Shown one piece after another: positions 22,974 through 33,900 of a DNA stretch of 64,000 nt. The notes beneath the pieces are model-generated. The model searched no databases, was not told the origin of the DNA, and saw only the letters and a list, made by a program, of their open reading frames with translations. Position 1 is the stretch's first letter. Each line of letters starts with the position of its first letter. Location of the stretch: NCBI GenBank assembly GCA_963971405.1, contig OZ020487.1:38351039-38415038 (forward strand), written 5' to 3'. This stretch comes from Psococerastis gibbosa. Taxonomy: Eukaryota > Arthropoda > Insecta > Psocodea > Psocidae. A program made the position numbers and the translations under genes.

Positions 22974-23335
22974 AGAACAGCGTTTTCACAATAGCAGTCG
23001 CCATTTTGAAAATGCTCTTAACAAGATCACGGCTGAAATTTCATATTTTTTTTTAGCTCCTACTTATTAAGTGTGAACTGAAGCTTCAACTCTCCATGCC
23101 TCCCAAACCCTGTATGGGTACGGCACCATAGTAAAGAGATAAATTGCTGGCACATAGAACAGCGTTTTCACAATAGCAGCCGCCATTTTGAAAATGCTCT
23201 TAACAAGATCACGGTTGAAATTTCAGTGTTTTTTTAGCTCCTACTTATTAAGTGTGAACTGAAGCTTCAACTCTCCATGCCTCCCAAACCCTGTATGGGT
23301 ACGGCACCATATAGTAAAGAGAGAAATTGCTGGCA
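22974..23335. repeat. 182-bp tandem duplication upstream of the vvl start
   Basis: Two nearly identical copies in tandem (22974-23155, 23156-23335) share AGAACAGCGTTTTCACAATA and TGGGTACGGCACCATA. They lie just upstream of the likely acceptor of the start-codon exon, so in a 5' intron or the promoter region. Few differences between copies, so recent. Confidence 0.9.
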
Positions 23336-24028
23336 CTGTTTCTACAATGCTACCACTTAAGGAGGGGAGAATGGTAGCAAACTTCAAACCAGTCACCAGA
23401 TGTGACTTTGATAAAGATTTTTAATTAATTCATTAAAGCAGGCCTATCAAGATGCAAATTTATGCGGAGTCTGGCAGAACAAGGCGCCCATCGCTGCTGG
23501 GTGTACGCCTCCTACGCTTGTGATAAGGAAACAGGTGATTCCAGAGCAGCGCTCAACTAAAGATTTAAAGTTAAATAGCGTAAGAGGAAACGCGGGGAAA
23601 TGGCAAAGGTTGCCAAAAGAGACGTGACTCAGGCTGTTTTGGTTCCAACATAAAAGAAAGGAAAAATGCGGCAAATGAGGAAGAATTGTACAATCCAGCA
23701 ATCCAGCCTACAGAACCGGTGCAGCAGTTGTACGCAATTCAGTCACAGTCTAAATAGCTTTATTATGACTGTGATTAGCTTACGATAAAAGCTCGATCTC
23801 AGCAACCAGTTTTTGCCGCTTTATGGTTTACGCTCAACTTAGTACATAAGTAAGCGTCAGATAGGGTTTTTACATATTGCAGAATTACTATACATGGTAT
23901 ATATAAAAATGACATTAAATCGTTTAAAATGCCTGAAAATGTACAAAAATTATAAATATACGAAGCAGCTGACGTGAAAAATATGAAAATATAATCGCCT
24001 GCAATTTTGTGATCATGCAATTTGCAAA
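23336..24028. other. Unassigned upstream region
   Basis: The part at 23450-23700 has mixed composition and no repeat match in the window. An open frame on the minus strand there has no recognisable domain. It could hold regulatory sequence, but I see no direct sign. Confidence 0.3.
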
Positions 24029-24133
24029 AAAATGTTCTATTACAAAGCCAACCTAGTGGAGTTAGAACTATAAAGCCCACTCTTACACTCAACTAGAAAG
24101 GCCTGGAACCGCCTGCTTTACATGCCCTCCGAA
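24029..24133 (-). repeat. SINE A, partial
   Basis: Body only, from TTCTATTACAAAGCCAACCT to CATGCCCTCCGAA; head and tail are lost. Confidence 0.75.
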
Positions 24134-24220
24134 AGGTCCGTCAAAGAAAAAACTTGCATACCAGCGAATTTCATATTACTGCTAACGATTCTTTTCGTTA
24201 TTCTTCCAACTCACCGCCCA

Positions 24221-24394
24221 AGGCCGTAGCCAGAAATGTATTTCGGGGGGGGGGGTCCATCTGATGTCACCGGAGGTGGGGTTAACACAATATATTTAAA
24301 ACACCATTCTATCTATTATTCTAGTATATATTCTGCAAATATTTCGGGAGGGTTGCGGACCCACTGGACCCCCTCCCCCTCAGACTACGGCCTT
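24221..24394. repeat. Poly-G element with inverted ends
   Basis: Starts AGGCCGTAGCCAGAAATG plus a G run, and ends CTCCCCCTCAGACTACGGCC. Terminal sequences are related to the element at 18701-18873. A half copy with a long C run is at about 24738-24785. Confidence 0.65.
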
Positions 24395-25336
24395 GCCACA
24401 GCCTACAGGCCACAACCAACTGTATTCATTTAGTTTTACATAGTTACTACCTTGCTAGATGTAAGCTCAGAACCAGCAGAGGAATCAAAGGCCTAAAGAT
24501 AATTTACAATTTACAGCAAAACTGGCGAAATAAATTGAAACTTGTAAAAAGTCGATAGGTCACCTCACCTCTGCCCCCCACTCCTGACGCTTATGAGTAC
24601 CGGTATCATTAAATTTCAACGTCATCGAAAGATAAGAGAACACTTGTACAAGTGGCTACTCTCATGCTAAAGGACACTATGAAGATTGCTCTTCCAGTAT
24701 CAGAAGGGCGATGCTTCAAACCCGAGAAATACATGGTAGCCCCCCCCCCCCCCCCGAGAAATATTCCTGGCTGGGTCCGCCCTTGATTGTCTACATATAA
24801 ACACGGTACCAGATTTTCCGGTGGCAGCTTTTAAAAATATCAAAGCTGGTGCATGCGTGCGTCAATTTAATTGAAAAAATTAATTAATTAATTAATTCCA
24901 CGTTCCTTGGCCGCAAAGATATGAGAATGGTCTCAACTCAAAAGTAAGTACTCATAAAAATACTGTCTTTCACAAACAACACACTATTTTACTAATGTAT
25001 TCCTATTCCGTATAAAATCGGTATAAATGCACTTTCCCATGGTTTTCTGAAGCAATATTACATGAATCTTGAAATTTTTTTATGATTTTTTCGTCTTATC
25101 TCTACGGCTGTGGAATGTGGAATCAATAAATTCCACCAAAACGGCAGGGTTATAATTTGAAATCTCTCCCTTAAATTTTGTTGTGCTGACGACAATTGAG
25201 CTCAATTGCGCAATAATGGCTCACTCTTGACAGTTAGGTGCAAAGGTAATACACGTGTGTACCTTACCTATGGCCTGCTGTCAGAATTTTGCGTCATTAT
25301 TAGCCAATCCGAGCGCTAGTTACGGGTCTTTTCGAC
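24395..25336. other. No gene; scattered repeat pieces
   Basis: Contains the C-run half element near 24740 and a stretch near 24862-24930 (GCCGCAAAGATATGAGAATG) that recurs near 36530. Nothing coding is recognised. Confidence 0.35.
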
Positions 25337-25656
25337 CTGGGGTTCCCAACGGTGGTCTGCATACACATTATGTGAGATGTTCCACGGACCAAAGTAAGAA
25401 ATAAGAAAATAAAACAGCTGAATTATTGGAAATTTTTAATAAAAGTAAGTCTTGACACTGAACTACAATATATATCAAATACAACCGATACCAGTCCTAA
25501 ACATTTAATCAAATATTAGCACGAAATTGTAGGCTCAAACTACTTGACTTTGGTCCTAGAATTTAACGGCTTTCCTGTCACAGCCATGGTGATCCACGTC
25601 TACGGAAAATCATAAAATAATCCTTTGGTCCACGGACAAAAAAGGTTGGGAGGCTT
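25337..25656. repeat. hAT-like non-autonomous element
   Basis: The left end GGGGTTCCCAACGGTGGTC and right end GGTCCACGGACAAAAAAGGT followed by TGGGAGG resemble the inverted ends of hAT elements of the Charlie type. About 320 bp, non-coding. No clean 8-bp target duplication could be fixed. Confidence 0.55.
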
Positions 25657-25689
25657 TGTGAAGTCACAAACGACTTGTAATAGAGGCAT

Positions 25690-25850
25690 ATTTCCTCGGA
25701 AACGCTGGAAGTTGGAAACTGACCTTCGCGAGTTGGAAGTCCGTAGATGGTGGAGCGTTGTACAAAACCGAGGTGACTGGAGGAGTGTTGTCGAGGAGGC
25801 TAAAGCTCTTCAAGGGCTGCAGAGCCAGAAGAGAGAGAAGCTATGGTATT
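25690..25850 (+). pseudogene. LINE reverse-transcriptase C-terminal fragment
   Basis: Encodes RKRWKLETDLRELEVRRWWS, then VVQNRGDWRSVVEEAKALQG. This is the tail of endonuclease/reverse-transcriptase proteins of non-LTR retrotransposons and closely matches the fragment at 29840-30005. No catalytic part is present. Confidence 0.75.
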
Positions 25851-26010
25851 AGGGCAAGTGCTATGTTTCTATTGTGTTAAATATATTGCAGATATTATAT
25901 TTAGCTTCTTTTGTTATTATCTTAGCCCCATAACCACACCACGACAATTTGAAAAGAGAAACGGCCGTGTACCAGCTTACAAGTAAACCCAAGTAGATTA
26001 TAAGTAGTAA

Positions 26011-26206
26011 ACAAATAAATAAAGACTTGTTCTATTTCTAAGCCAGGGCTATAAAATTCTCGTTTACTCTACACTAGGAAGGCACGGGACCACCTGTTTT
26101 TATACGTGTCCTCCGAAGCATGGTCAGAAAATTCTTCGAGCGTGCGCCTAGAACCAGCAACCTCTCGGTTGAATATCAGAGTCCGTACCACCACTCTACA
26201 TGTCCC
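26011..26206 (-). repeat. SINE A, diverged copy
   Basis: Tail, body with a deletion after CTAAGCC, and head ending near CATGTCCC. More diverged than other copies. Confidence 0.75.
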
Positions 26207-26780
26207 ATAAGTCATGCTAGGTCATGTTAAGCAGCTATAGCCGTAGTTCTGCTGAATGTTTGCTGTCCACACCCCTCTTGTCAAGACGTTATCATGGGGT
26301 CATCTGACTGCATCAGACTTGCGTGGATGTTCTGGCGGAAGTTATAAGGAAACCCCCAAATAGGTGAAGTTGACTGCAGTCAAAGGATAAGGGTATACGA
26401 AGTCGGGACCCACAGCACGATTTATGGCCGAACCTACGCAGGTAAAATACTCACTAAAATAGCGTACCTCGGAGGGTGACTAGGCACACACAGCGTGGCC
26501 GCTGCCAATGACCCCCTAAGACAAGGTCACTTGTTGTCAAACCCATTTTTGACGGCAGCCTATTTGTGAAGGGCTGTTATTTTTGTTAACCCTTTTCTGA
26601 CATGTTTGGGTTCTGTATTATATAAAAATGTTTTTAGAACCCTTTTTGTTACGTGTTTCTGTCTCTTCACGTGCTTTCATAATTTGCCTGGCCTTTTTGT
26701 GTCTGCGGGAGGATTTAATTTGATCATACTTACTGTGAGGTTCATAGAGGAATGTTGAGATTATCAACCTTTTCCATTAT

Positions 26781-26912
26781 CTGGCCATGCTTCGGAGGGT
26801 ATGTAAAGCAGGCGCTCTCAGGTCTTCCTAGTTGAGTGTAAGGGAGGGCTTTTATATCCCTAACTCCGCCATGTCTACTTACTTAGCTATAGAACAAAAA
26901 GTCATTATTGTA
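26781..26912 (+). repeat. SINE A, 5'-truncated, plus strand
   Basis: Starts at TCTGGCCATGCTTCGGAGGG, lacks the promoter head, and runs to GAACAAAAAGTCATTATTG. Tail to tail with the minus-strand copy that follows directly. Confidence 0.8.
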
Positions 26913-26914
26913 AA

Positions 26915-27440
26915 TAAGGACTTTTTTTGTTCTATTACTAAGCCAACCTGGCGGAGTTAGGGCTATAAAGCCCTCTCTTATACATATGTAATACACTCCC
27001 CATAAGGGGTAAGGCGTGTAATATCCTAAAGTTACGATATCCGTGTGTATGTATATTCATATAGTTATGGTACGTCCGGTTATGTGTGACTCTCACTATA
27101 GTTATAATAGTATATCCTATTGTGTGATTACCTAAGATTCTAACTATGAACCAGCCTCTGTCTAATGTAACATTGATGTATAAAACGATTGAACCACCAC
27201 TATTATACAGCATTTAGTTCGGATCCTCTGACTAGATAATTAGTCTTCTTGGAGAACTCCTTGCCCATTCGTAGTACACCCTTAACCATTTCGGGGCATT
27301 ACATATACTCAACTAGGAAGGCCCGGGACCGCCTGCTTTACATGCCACCCGAAGCATGGCCAGAAAATGTAGGAAGTGTAGGACTCGAACCAACAACCTT
27401 TCGGGTGAAAGTCAGAGTCCGTACCACTACTCTACATGTT
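26915..27440 (-). repeat. SINE A, full-length but split by a MITE
   Basis: The tail-side half is 26915-26984 and the head-side half is 27303-27440. Joined, they follow the other SINE A copies. The break falls inside the conserved CCCTCTCTTACACTCAACTA, with TA on both sides of the insert. Confidence 0.85.
26985..27302. mobile_element. About 318-bp MITE inserted in a SINE
   Basis: The left end (TATGTAATACACTCCCCATA) and right end, read inverted (TATGTAATGCCCCGAAATGG), share a terminal TATGTAAT and a CCCC-rich block. A TA flank on each side would fit a Tc1/mariner-type target. No transposase frame. Confidence 0.6.
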
Positions 27441-27736
27441 CATGTCCCATTATTGATTGATTGACTTTAAAGTAAAAAAGCAAGATAAGGTATCTATCGC
27501 AATGGGGGTTCTGACATGATAAATAAATAATTAATTAAGTAAAAACACTTTTCGATTGTGGTTTTTGTTTATTTATTTATTTGTTTTTCATTACTACTTT
27601 AGCTATGAGTTATGAGTTTTCCACTTTAACATAGGATACGACGTAGGAACCCCTATTATTGAAAAATGAAGATCGTACGTAAATTTAAATGCAACATGGG
27701 GGTTAATTGAGATCTGACGTAATTTGCGTATTATCG

Positions 27737-27868
27737 CTAAGAAGACTGGGGGTGAGTGGTACTCGTTAATGAATTAGGATTCTACTACCAACTTATTGGC
27801 CATGTGAAGAATTAATAAATGATGGTAACTTCAGTAGCGAGTACAGAGCACCCCCAGTCTTCTTCATT
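27737..27868. repeat. Short foldback element
   Basis: AAGAAGACTGGGGGTG at the left and CACCCCCAGTCTTCTT at the right, with further paired bases (ACTCG / CGAGT) inside. About 130 bp. Confidence 0.7.
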
Positions 27869-27962
27869 AATTACTGATTAAAGCAGTAATGGCACCAGAT
27901 CAGGGACGACTCCAGCCCATTATGGAGTCAAAATAGAACAAACATAGCCTATGCTTTAAAAT

Positions 27963-28096
27963 AATATAAATAAATAAGGACTTTTTATTGTTTCTATTAC
28001 TAAGCCAACCTAGCGGAGTTAGGGCTATAAAGCCCTCTCTTACACTCAACTAGGAAAGCCCGGGACCGCCTGCTTTACATGCCCTCCGAAGCATGA
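27963..28096 (-). repeat. SINE A, head-truncated
   Basis: Tail and body to CCCTCCGAAGCATG, then unrelated sequence. It ends close to the break point of the copy at 7817-7970. Confidence 0.8.
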
Positions 28097-29125
28097 TTAA
28101 ATTAGAGTGTAATAAATTAACTTACAATAGATTTACGACATTTGGGGGGGAGGGTCAGCGACGCCCTGTATCTGAAAAACAGAGAACTCAGCCAATGCAG
28201 CGCAACCCTTATAGTAGTCTTGAATACAAAAGGGAAGAATGTCATCCATTCCTAAGCCATATGACCTAGTTTCAAACCCAAAACACCCCAAAATGCAAAG
28301 CAGCCCCGATCAATGCAAATGAAACTTTCAAACGTTAACCAGCCACCGCACTTTACTGCCACAGGACCTGTACACAACAAAAAGTAGAAGAAAAAAAAAC
28401 AGAAAAGGGGCATTTAACCCTTCAAACAACAAATGTCGACAACGTCAACAACTTGCGTAAACAAGGAAGGAAATTGGTGGATATGTAGATTGCATTGTCG
28501 CCTTTCAGTGGGAGAAACTCCAAGAATGCCTCATCTCGGCTAGAAGACCCTTTTGAGTACAAAAGGTACCTACAATAGAGAGAGAAAGCCGTCCTGAGAC
28601 TTCCAACCCAAACTATCATAGATTCATAGTGCCTAACATGCGATCATCATCTATTTACTGAGTAGAACGGTTGTCTTGTCAATAATATCTGTCAGCATGA
28701 GCCATGAGGAACACAGGCCAAGTAGTTTTCTTCATTTTTTATTTATTTTATGAACTGCAGCAGGAAATGTGTACCTCATACGGAGTCATACCCTATTACT
28801 TGTTCAGTTGTTCGTTTCTTTGTCTTCTTCTGTTTTATATGCCTCTCTTCTTATTCGATGAACGCGGGGACGAGCAAGTATCCCTTACTCCTCTACCCTT
28901 GCTGGAGGAAAATACTAGGTTTTAATTCTTCGATAGGGGTCAGTATGCCCTTATGAGGGCAGACCTAAAGGCACCTTCCATTTCTGATTTTCGGGAGGGG
29001 GACAAGGGTCTGGGCTTAAACTCAGAACCTGGTTGACGCCCACCATTTCCAGGACGAACCAGGGGTCCTGTTTTCCCTTATTTTTGCCTCTTCTAGCACA
29101 GATTGGCCAACATCATGGCTGTTTG
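28097..29125. other. No gene; octamer at 28313
   Basis: Mixed sequence with open frames up to about 73 codons and no recognisable domain. One ATGCAAAT octamer at 28313-28320, about 5.5 kb upstream of the vvl start codon, lies outside any recognised repeat. Confidence 0.35.
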
Positions 29126-29434
29126 CAGAGGCGTAAAGTTTTAAAATGATGGCGGGGGCAAAACTTGGTAGACCTTATGACGTCATCAGTCATCATTTAA
29201 GGAAAAATTGAAAATATAACAGCAAAATAGTACCGTTTTACGCATTTTAATAGTTGTAAAGTATAACTGTAGATTTTACAAAGCTAAAAGAGGAATGCTT
29301 ATATTGATATTGCTGCAAACGGGACCATGAAGTCTTACAATACTCAAGGCTGGGGGGGGGGGCAAAACCCCCACGCAAAATGAGCTGGGGGGGCAAGTTG
29401 GACCGTGCCCCCCCCCCTCAACTTTACGCCCCTG
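29126..29434. repeat. Non-autonomous DNA element with CAGAGGCGTAAAGTT ends
   Basis: CAGAGGCGTAAAGTT at the left and AACTTTACGCCCCTG at the right are inverted repeats. About 309 bp. G and C runs lie near the right end. Non-coding. Confidence 0.7.
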
Positions 29435-29449
29435 GCTGTTAGGACCTTG

Positions 29450-29595
29450 GAGACTGCTGCTGTGAAACTATGATGTTCTCCCTTTGCCGGGATTACTTCT
29501 ATGTTCCCTTAGATCAGATAATGCTGAAGGTGACATCGTCCGTTCCTCATCACATGGCCGAAGTATGTTAGTTTCCGTTTCTTAACTCAGCGACT
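29450..29595 (-). pseudogene. LINE reverse-transcriptase tail, decayed
   Basis: On the minus strand it reads KKRKLTYFGHVMRNGR and later TAAVSKVLT, the tail of endonuclease/reverse-transcriptase LINEs (KLTYFGHV motif). Frameshifted and interrupted by stops. Confidence 0.65.
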
Positions 29596-29839
29596 CGGCT
29601 CCTGCATTGGTATTAAATAGACTCAAAAGGGATTTTAGAGGAGAGAGAAAGACTAACCGAGGGACTGGAAGGAAGAAGAAGGCATAGGAGACCAAGAGTT
29701 GATTAGTAAGAAGGAATTAATTACCATTTCAGTATTTTTCGTATTACGGTTGTGTGCACCGTGCTGTACTTCTAAGGGTGAGTGTTTATTATATTTATTA
29801 TATTGTATTAATTGATCGAACTGAAAAATGTACAAAGCA

Positions 29840-30015
29840 AGCATGACGGGAAGACGACTGCCAGGACGGCCAAGAAACCGCTGGAAGGACGAGTTAGAGA
29901 ATGACCTTCGCGAGTTGGGAGTCTCCAGATGGTGGAGCGTTGTGCAAAACCGAGAAGAATGGAGGAGTGTTGTCGAGCAGGCCAAAGCCCACCAAGGGCT
30001 GTAGAGCCGGAAGAA
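29840..30015 (+). pseudogene. LINE reverse-transcriptase C-terminal fragment with (GAA)n tail
   Basis: Reads GRRLPGRPRNRWKDELENDL, RELGVSRWWSVVQNREEWRS, then VVEQAKAHQGL and stop, followed by GAAGAAGAAG. This is the classic C-terminus of endonuclease/reverse-transcriptase LINEs. The frame is open over the whole fragment, and the A-rich triplet run marks the element's 3' end. Confidence 0.8.
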
Positions 30016-30155
30016 GAAGAATTAATTGATCGAACTATGTTAATACGATTGCACCCAGTCCTGTGATAATTGACACGTTAGGTGGCGTATTTCAATAATA
30101 GTTGTAATGTACTTACACCTAACAGTGTAACAGTTGGGAAATACCTCAGCTAACA

Positions 30156-30262
30156 ATTGGTGGGAGCGGTGGGATTTGAACCCACGTCCTTTCGAACTGG
30201 AGCCTATGGCGCATGGCGCGTAGAGACTCGTACAAGCACGCTACCATCTTGCCACCGAAGTC
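30156..30262 (-). repeat. SINE B, tRNA-like head
   Basis: In minus sense: an A-box-like GATGGTAGCGTGCTTG and a B box GGTTCAAATCCCACC. The head looks tRNA-derived but lacks a matching acceptor stem. Related to 36335-36475 and 51980-52140. Confidence 0.65.
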
Positions 30263-30894
30263 GATAATGGGAAGTAAGAAGACTGGACATTCTGTAAAGG
30301 AGTGAATAACTTCTCACGATGCTCCATGGTACCAACTTAGCGGGAGACGTTAATGAAAATGACACCTTTCAATACAATATAGCCAGGTACGTAAACAGCT
30401 AACCGAACCGAAAGGTCTCTAAAATAACCAAGACAAGGTTTCCTGCAAAAAAAAATATAATTTCTCACCGTTTTCCCACACCCGAATCTTTCAGTCCTAA
30501 GGGAGGCTCTGCGGCTACATTCTATCACGTATTTTCATTATTGATGACATTTCAGACAGTTTGAAACAAAAAGTGGCGTATAAAAATTGAATAATAGACA
30601 ATTGGAGAGAAAAAAATCAAATATTTCATGTAACATCAATCGTAGAGCTGTAGAAAATGTCAGGACAAATAGAAAAAAATGTTTACGAGCATTTTGATAC
30701 ATGATATGTATCTCTATCTAACACCGATTGACAGCTATTATTGAATTTGATTTGTGCAAAAAACGATTGGTGTTCCGAAGCAAAAGTGCAAGAGCTTTGG
30801 CCAACTGCAGTTAGTGAAGGTCGCATGCCATGCATCGAAATGTAGAGGACAATTTCTGCAATTGTAAGGGACATTATTGACGGCACCACGATGA
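30263..30894. other. No gene seen
   Basis: AT-rich DNA; overlapping minus-strand frames of 63-82 codons have no recognisable domain. Confidence 0.35.
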
Positions 30895-30909
30895 ATACTT
30901 CCTGTGAAA

Positions 30910-31113
30910 GAATGAAGAACCAGTAGAATCCGGGCTGATGGGCCGTGGTCGAAATGAAAGCGAACTTCCAAACGTTTCGTCAACATCTGCGGTCGACATC
31001 TTCAGTGGCCATGCGTAGACTTCGGAGATTGCACCTCGGTGACTCCGTAGCCCGTCAGCCCGGATTCTACTGGTTCTTCATTCGACTCCGGCCGTGAAAG
31101 CCTATGCAGTTAC
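30910..31113 (-). mobile_element. 204-bp palindromic insertion with 15-bp target duplication
   Basis: Flanked by the direct repeat ATACTTCCTGTGAAA (30895-30909 and 31114-31128). The inner arms of 32 bp, starting AATGAAGAACCAGTAGAATC, form an inverted repeat with one mismatch. The minus strand contains CTGAAGA, a 6-bp pairing stem and GAAAC, a hammerhead-ribozyme-like order. Related pieces lie at 41743-41952 and 49446-49505. Termini of Penelope-like elements and small retrozymes look similar; the class is inferred. Confidence 0.6.
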
Positions 31114-31587
31114 ATACTTCCTGTGAAAATCGAATTTGTGCAAAAAAACTTAGTAGGAGCACTCCAATTTGCTCTTATTAGTTTTGAGTAAATTTATTTA
31201 CACAAAATAAGTGTAGGTAGATGAAATAACAATCTAAAAACTAAAAAGATAATAAAAAAGTCTTCAGGTGAGACATTCCTTATTACGGTACTAAGCCACC
31301 CCACATATTCTGAAGACGGGCCCTCTTCCAAGGGCTAAGATGCTATCAGCTTTTGTACGAGGGTAGCCCATGAATAGGAGGCCTTCAGAGCTGCGTTTGG
31401 ATTCCTTTATTGTAGAACACCGTGCGGTGTTTGAAACCCATTTTATTTTTATTTTTTGAAGGAATCGTTGAACTGTTCCAAATTTTTGAAAAGTACGAAC
31501 TGCATTTGATTTGGCGAAATAAATCAATAATAGGCCTAATTATTACAATATACTATATTATTATCTTTTTCTTCCTCTTCCGTCTTA

Positions 31588-31895
31588 GGCGCGGTTTCCA
31601 CCGACCTGCAAGTGCAAAATATACATACGGTGACGTGGTAGCAGATATCATTAATAAAGGCGGAGTTTCCACCGACCTCTCATTGCATAATGCAAATGAC
31701 ATTGACGGAAATTTAAATTTTTCTTTTTATAGTAATCTATTAAAATGCTTGTAATTAACATATCCCATGACGCCATTTTTTAATTTTAGTTTGTTTGTGA
31801 TTTTACCGTATGATCATTGATCAATTTTAACTATGGCATAGAGTAAAACAAACATTTCCGTCAATGTCATTTGCATTCTGCAATGAGAGGTCGGT
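31588..31895. repeat. MITE family D, copy 2, right end lost
   Basis: The left arm starts GGCGCGGTTTCCACCGACCT after TTA. The inner core is reversed relative to copy 1. Perfect octamers lie at 31690-31697 and 31869-31876. The element stops inside GAGGTCGGTG where the 88-bp tandem repeats begin. Confidence 0.8.
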
Positions 31896-32240
31896 GCGTA
31901 AAACCTCCCTAATTTGGGCATATTCATCAATTTTGGTTCTCTGGGGGAGACCCCCGGGCCCCCCTTTCTCCAGTATAGAATATTCGTTAAACCTCACTAA
32001 TTTCAGCCCATTTATAAATTTTTTTCTCCGGAGGAGATCCCCGGGCTCCCTTTCTCCAGGGTATAATATGCGTAAAACCTCACTAATTTGGGCCTATTCA
32101 TCAATTTTTTTGTTCTCTGATGGAGACACCCGGGCCACCCTTTCTCCAGGGTAGAATATGAGTAAAACCTCACTAATTTGGGCCCATTTATCGATTTTTT
32201 TTTCTCCGGGGTATCAAAGTCTTGGGGTCCTAAAGCTCTC
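31896..32240. repeat. Tandem repeat, about 86-90 bp, four copies
   Basis: Each unit starts near CGTAAAACCTCACTAATTT and contains a C-rich CCCCCGGGCC-type block and TTTCTCCAG. The same words occur in the DNA element at 59946-60836, so the repeat may be an internal part of such an element. Confidence 0.75.
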
Positions 32241-32606
32241 CCCAGAAATTTTGGGAATTTACGCCAATGCTCTACAGCCCTTGATTTTAAAATTTCCTGC
32301 ATCCATAAACTGCTATGGTATTGTAGCAACACAAGCTCTATAAAATTGGTTTCATTTTGAGTCTTTGAGGAAAAAAAATGAGCGGGAGGTTGATCCTTTT
32401 AAACTAATAAACAATCTGTCTTTCGACAAAATGCAGCGCAAAGATGGGTCGTTAAGCACAGGCATGTTATCGCCCTTCCTATGGATGAATTAATAATATC
32501 ATTCAAATGCGCCTATCATTTGTCATAACATTATCATCTGATGTAATAATCAAATCTCTTCTTATGTCGCTATTCATATCCATGAGTTCATGAGTAAGTC
32601 GGCTGT

Positions 32607-32944
32607 GGCGGGGATTCCACCGACCTGCTAGTGCTAAATACAAAAAAGGTGACGTGGTAACAGACATCCAAGACTTAGGCGGGGTTTCCACCGACCTCGC
32701 ATTGCAGAATGCAAATGATATTGACGGAAATGTTTGTTTTACTCTATGCCATAGTTAAAATTGATCAATGATCATACAGTAAAATCACAAACAAACTAAA
32801 ATTAAAAAATGGCTTCATGGGATATGTTAAGTACAAACATTTTAATAGATTTCTATAAAAAGAAAAATTCAAATTTCGTCAATGTCATTTGCATTCTGCA
32901 ATGCGAGGTCGGTGGAAACCCCGCCTAAGTCATGAACGTCTGTA
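32607..32944. repeat. MITE family D, copy 3, right outer end lost
   Basis: The left outer end GGCGGGGATTCCACCGACCT, the inner copy of the motif, the core and the inner right motif CCCCGCCTAAGTCATGAA are present; the outer right end is missing. Perfect octamers at 32709-32716 and 32887-32894. Confidence 0.8.
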
Positions 32945-33756
32945 ATTGTAATTGTAATCGCGTGTATCAAATCAATCAACAAAAACAGAGATGGCGGCGG
33001 TCAAACCTGAGCTATCGATCGCAGTGCAAGTTAAATAACACACTTAACCAACTTGGAAGTGCTGTTTAGGATAGCACGCTGGTCAGCTTGGTTATCGGGG
33101 TGTTAACTTAACTCGATATAACACTTAACTAGGTATAACTCGATAGCACGAACACTGTGAAGACCCCTACTATTTCCAGATTCTGCTACAGTTTCTGACA
33201 CCGTGCATTTTTATAATCTACACATTTGGTCATCATAAATAAAATGTATGCTATAATGCTATGACGCATTGACATCTTTACTATAATAAAGATGTAATAA
33301 TTTCATAGGTGCCTGTAGAACTATAAAGTGTAAACAAACATTTGCAGACCTTCTCATGAATTCTTTTAGACATGAATAACGATATTAAAGAGTTGATTAT
33401 TATATCAGATGATAATGGTATGACAAATGATAGTTACATCAGAGAGGTGAATTTGAATGAAGTGGATTGTAATGGAATAATGAATTATTACTATGTAACG
33501 GATCCGCTCATCTTGCTAGATTAAGATGCTGCAGTCTTTTCTTTAAAGAGGTTCTAACTTCTATGGAAGGGTTTCTTAAAGTGGGGTCCGTATTGTTCAA
33601 TATAATTATTCATTCATTCATTCATTCAGTATGTATATCAGGTATTAAAAGATAGGTTAAACTGTATTCAATATTTCCAGATTCTCTTGAGGAACGCCAA
33701 TTTATTCATAAAACTTATATAAAAACCAAAATTATTTTCTTATTCCATGATTCAAT
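32945..33756. other. No gene seen
   Basis: Mixed DNA with a (CATT)n run at about 33608-33629. Nothing coding. Confidence 0.35.
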
Positions 33757-33900
33757 CAGTGGCGGCGCTAGAAATGTTAAGGTGGAGGGGCATGACTTCT
33801 ATCTGGGGAGCCAATGAAAAAACAAAAACAAAACAGCTGCTTCTTGACATGCCCACCTTCCATCAGAAAGCTGTTTAAGCTCTAATACTTTATCTTTTGG
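33757..33900. repeat. Left half of an element ending CAGTGGCGGCGCTAGAAAT
   Basis: The same sequence, inverted, ends the element at about 62530-62614 (ATTTCTAGCGCCGCCACTG), including GGGCATGACTTCTATC. No right end here. Confidence 0.6.

Noticed and set aside
25625-25852. 75-codon plus-strand frame as a host gene
   Set aside because: Its sequence is a LINE reverse-transcriptase tail, nearly the same as at 29840-30005.
30938-30960. Plus-strand CTGATGGGCCGTGGTCGAAA as the hammerhead core
   Set aside because: The position expected to be A after CTGATG is G, and the hairpin loop would be only about two bases; the minus-strand candidate pairs better.
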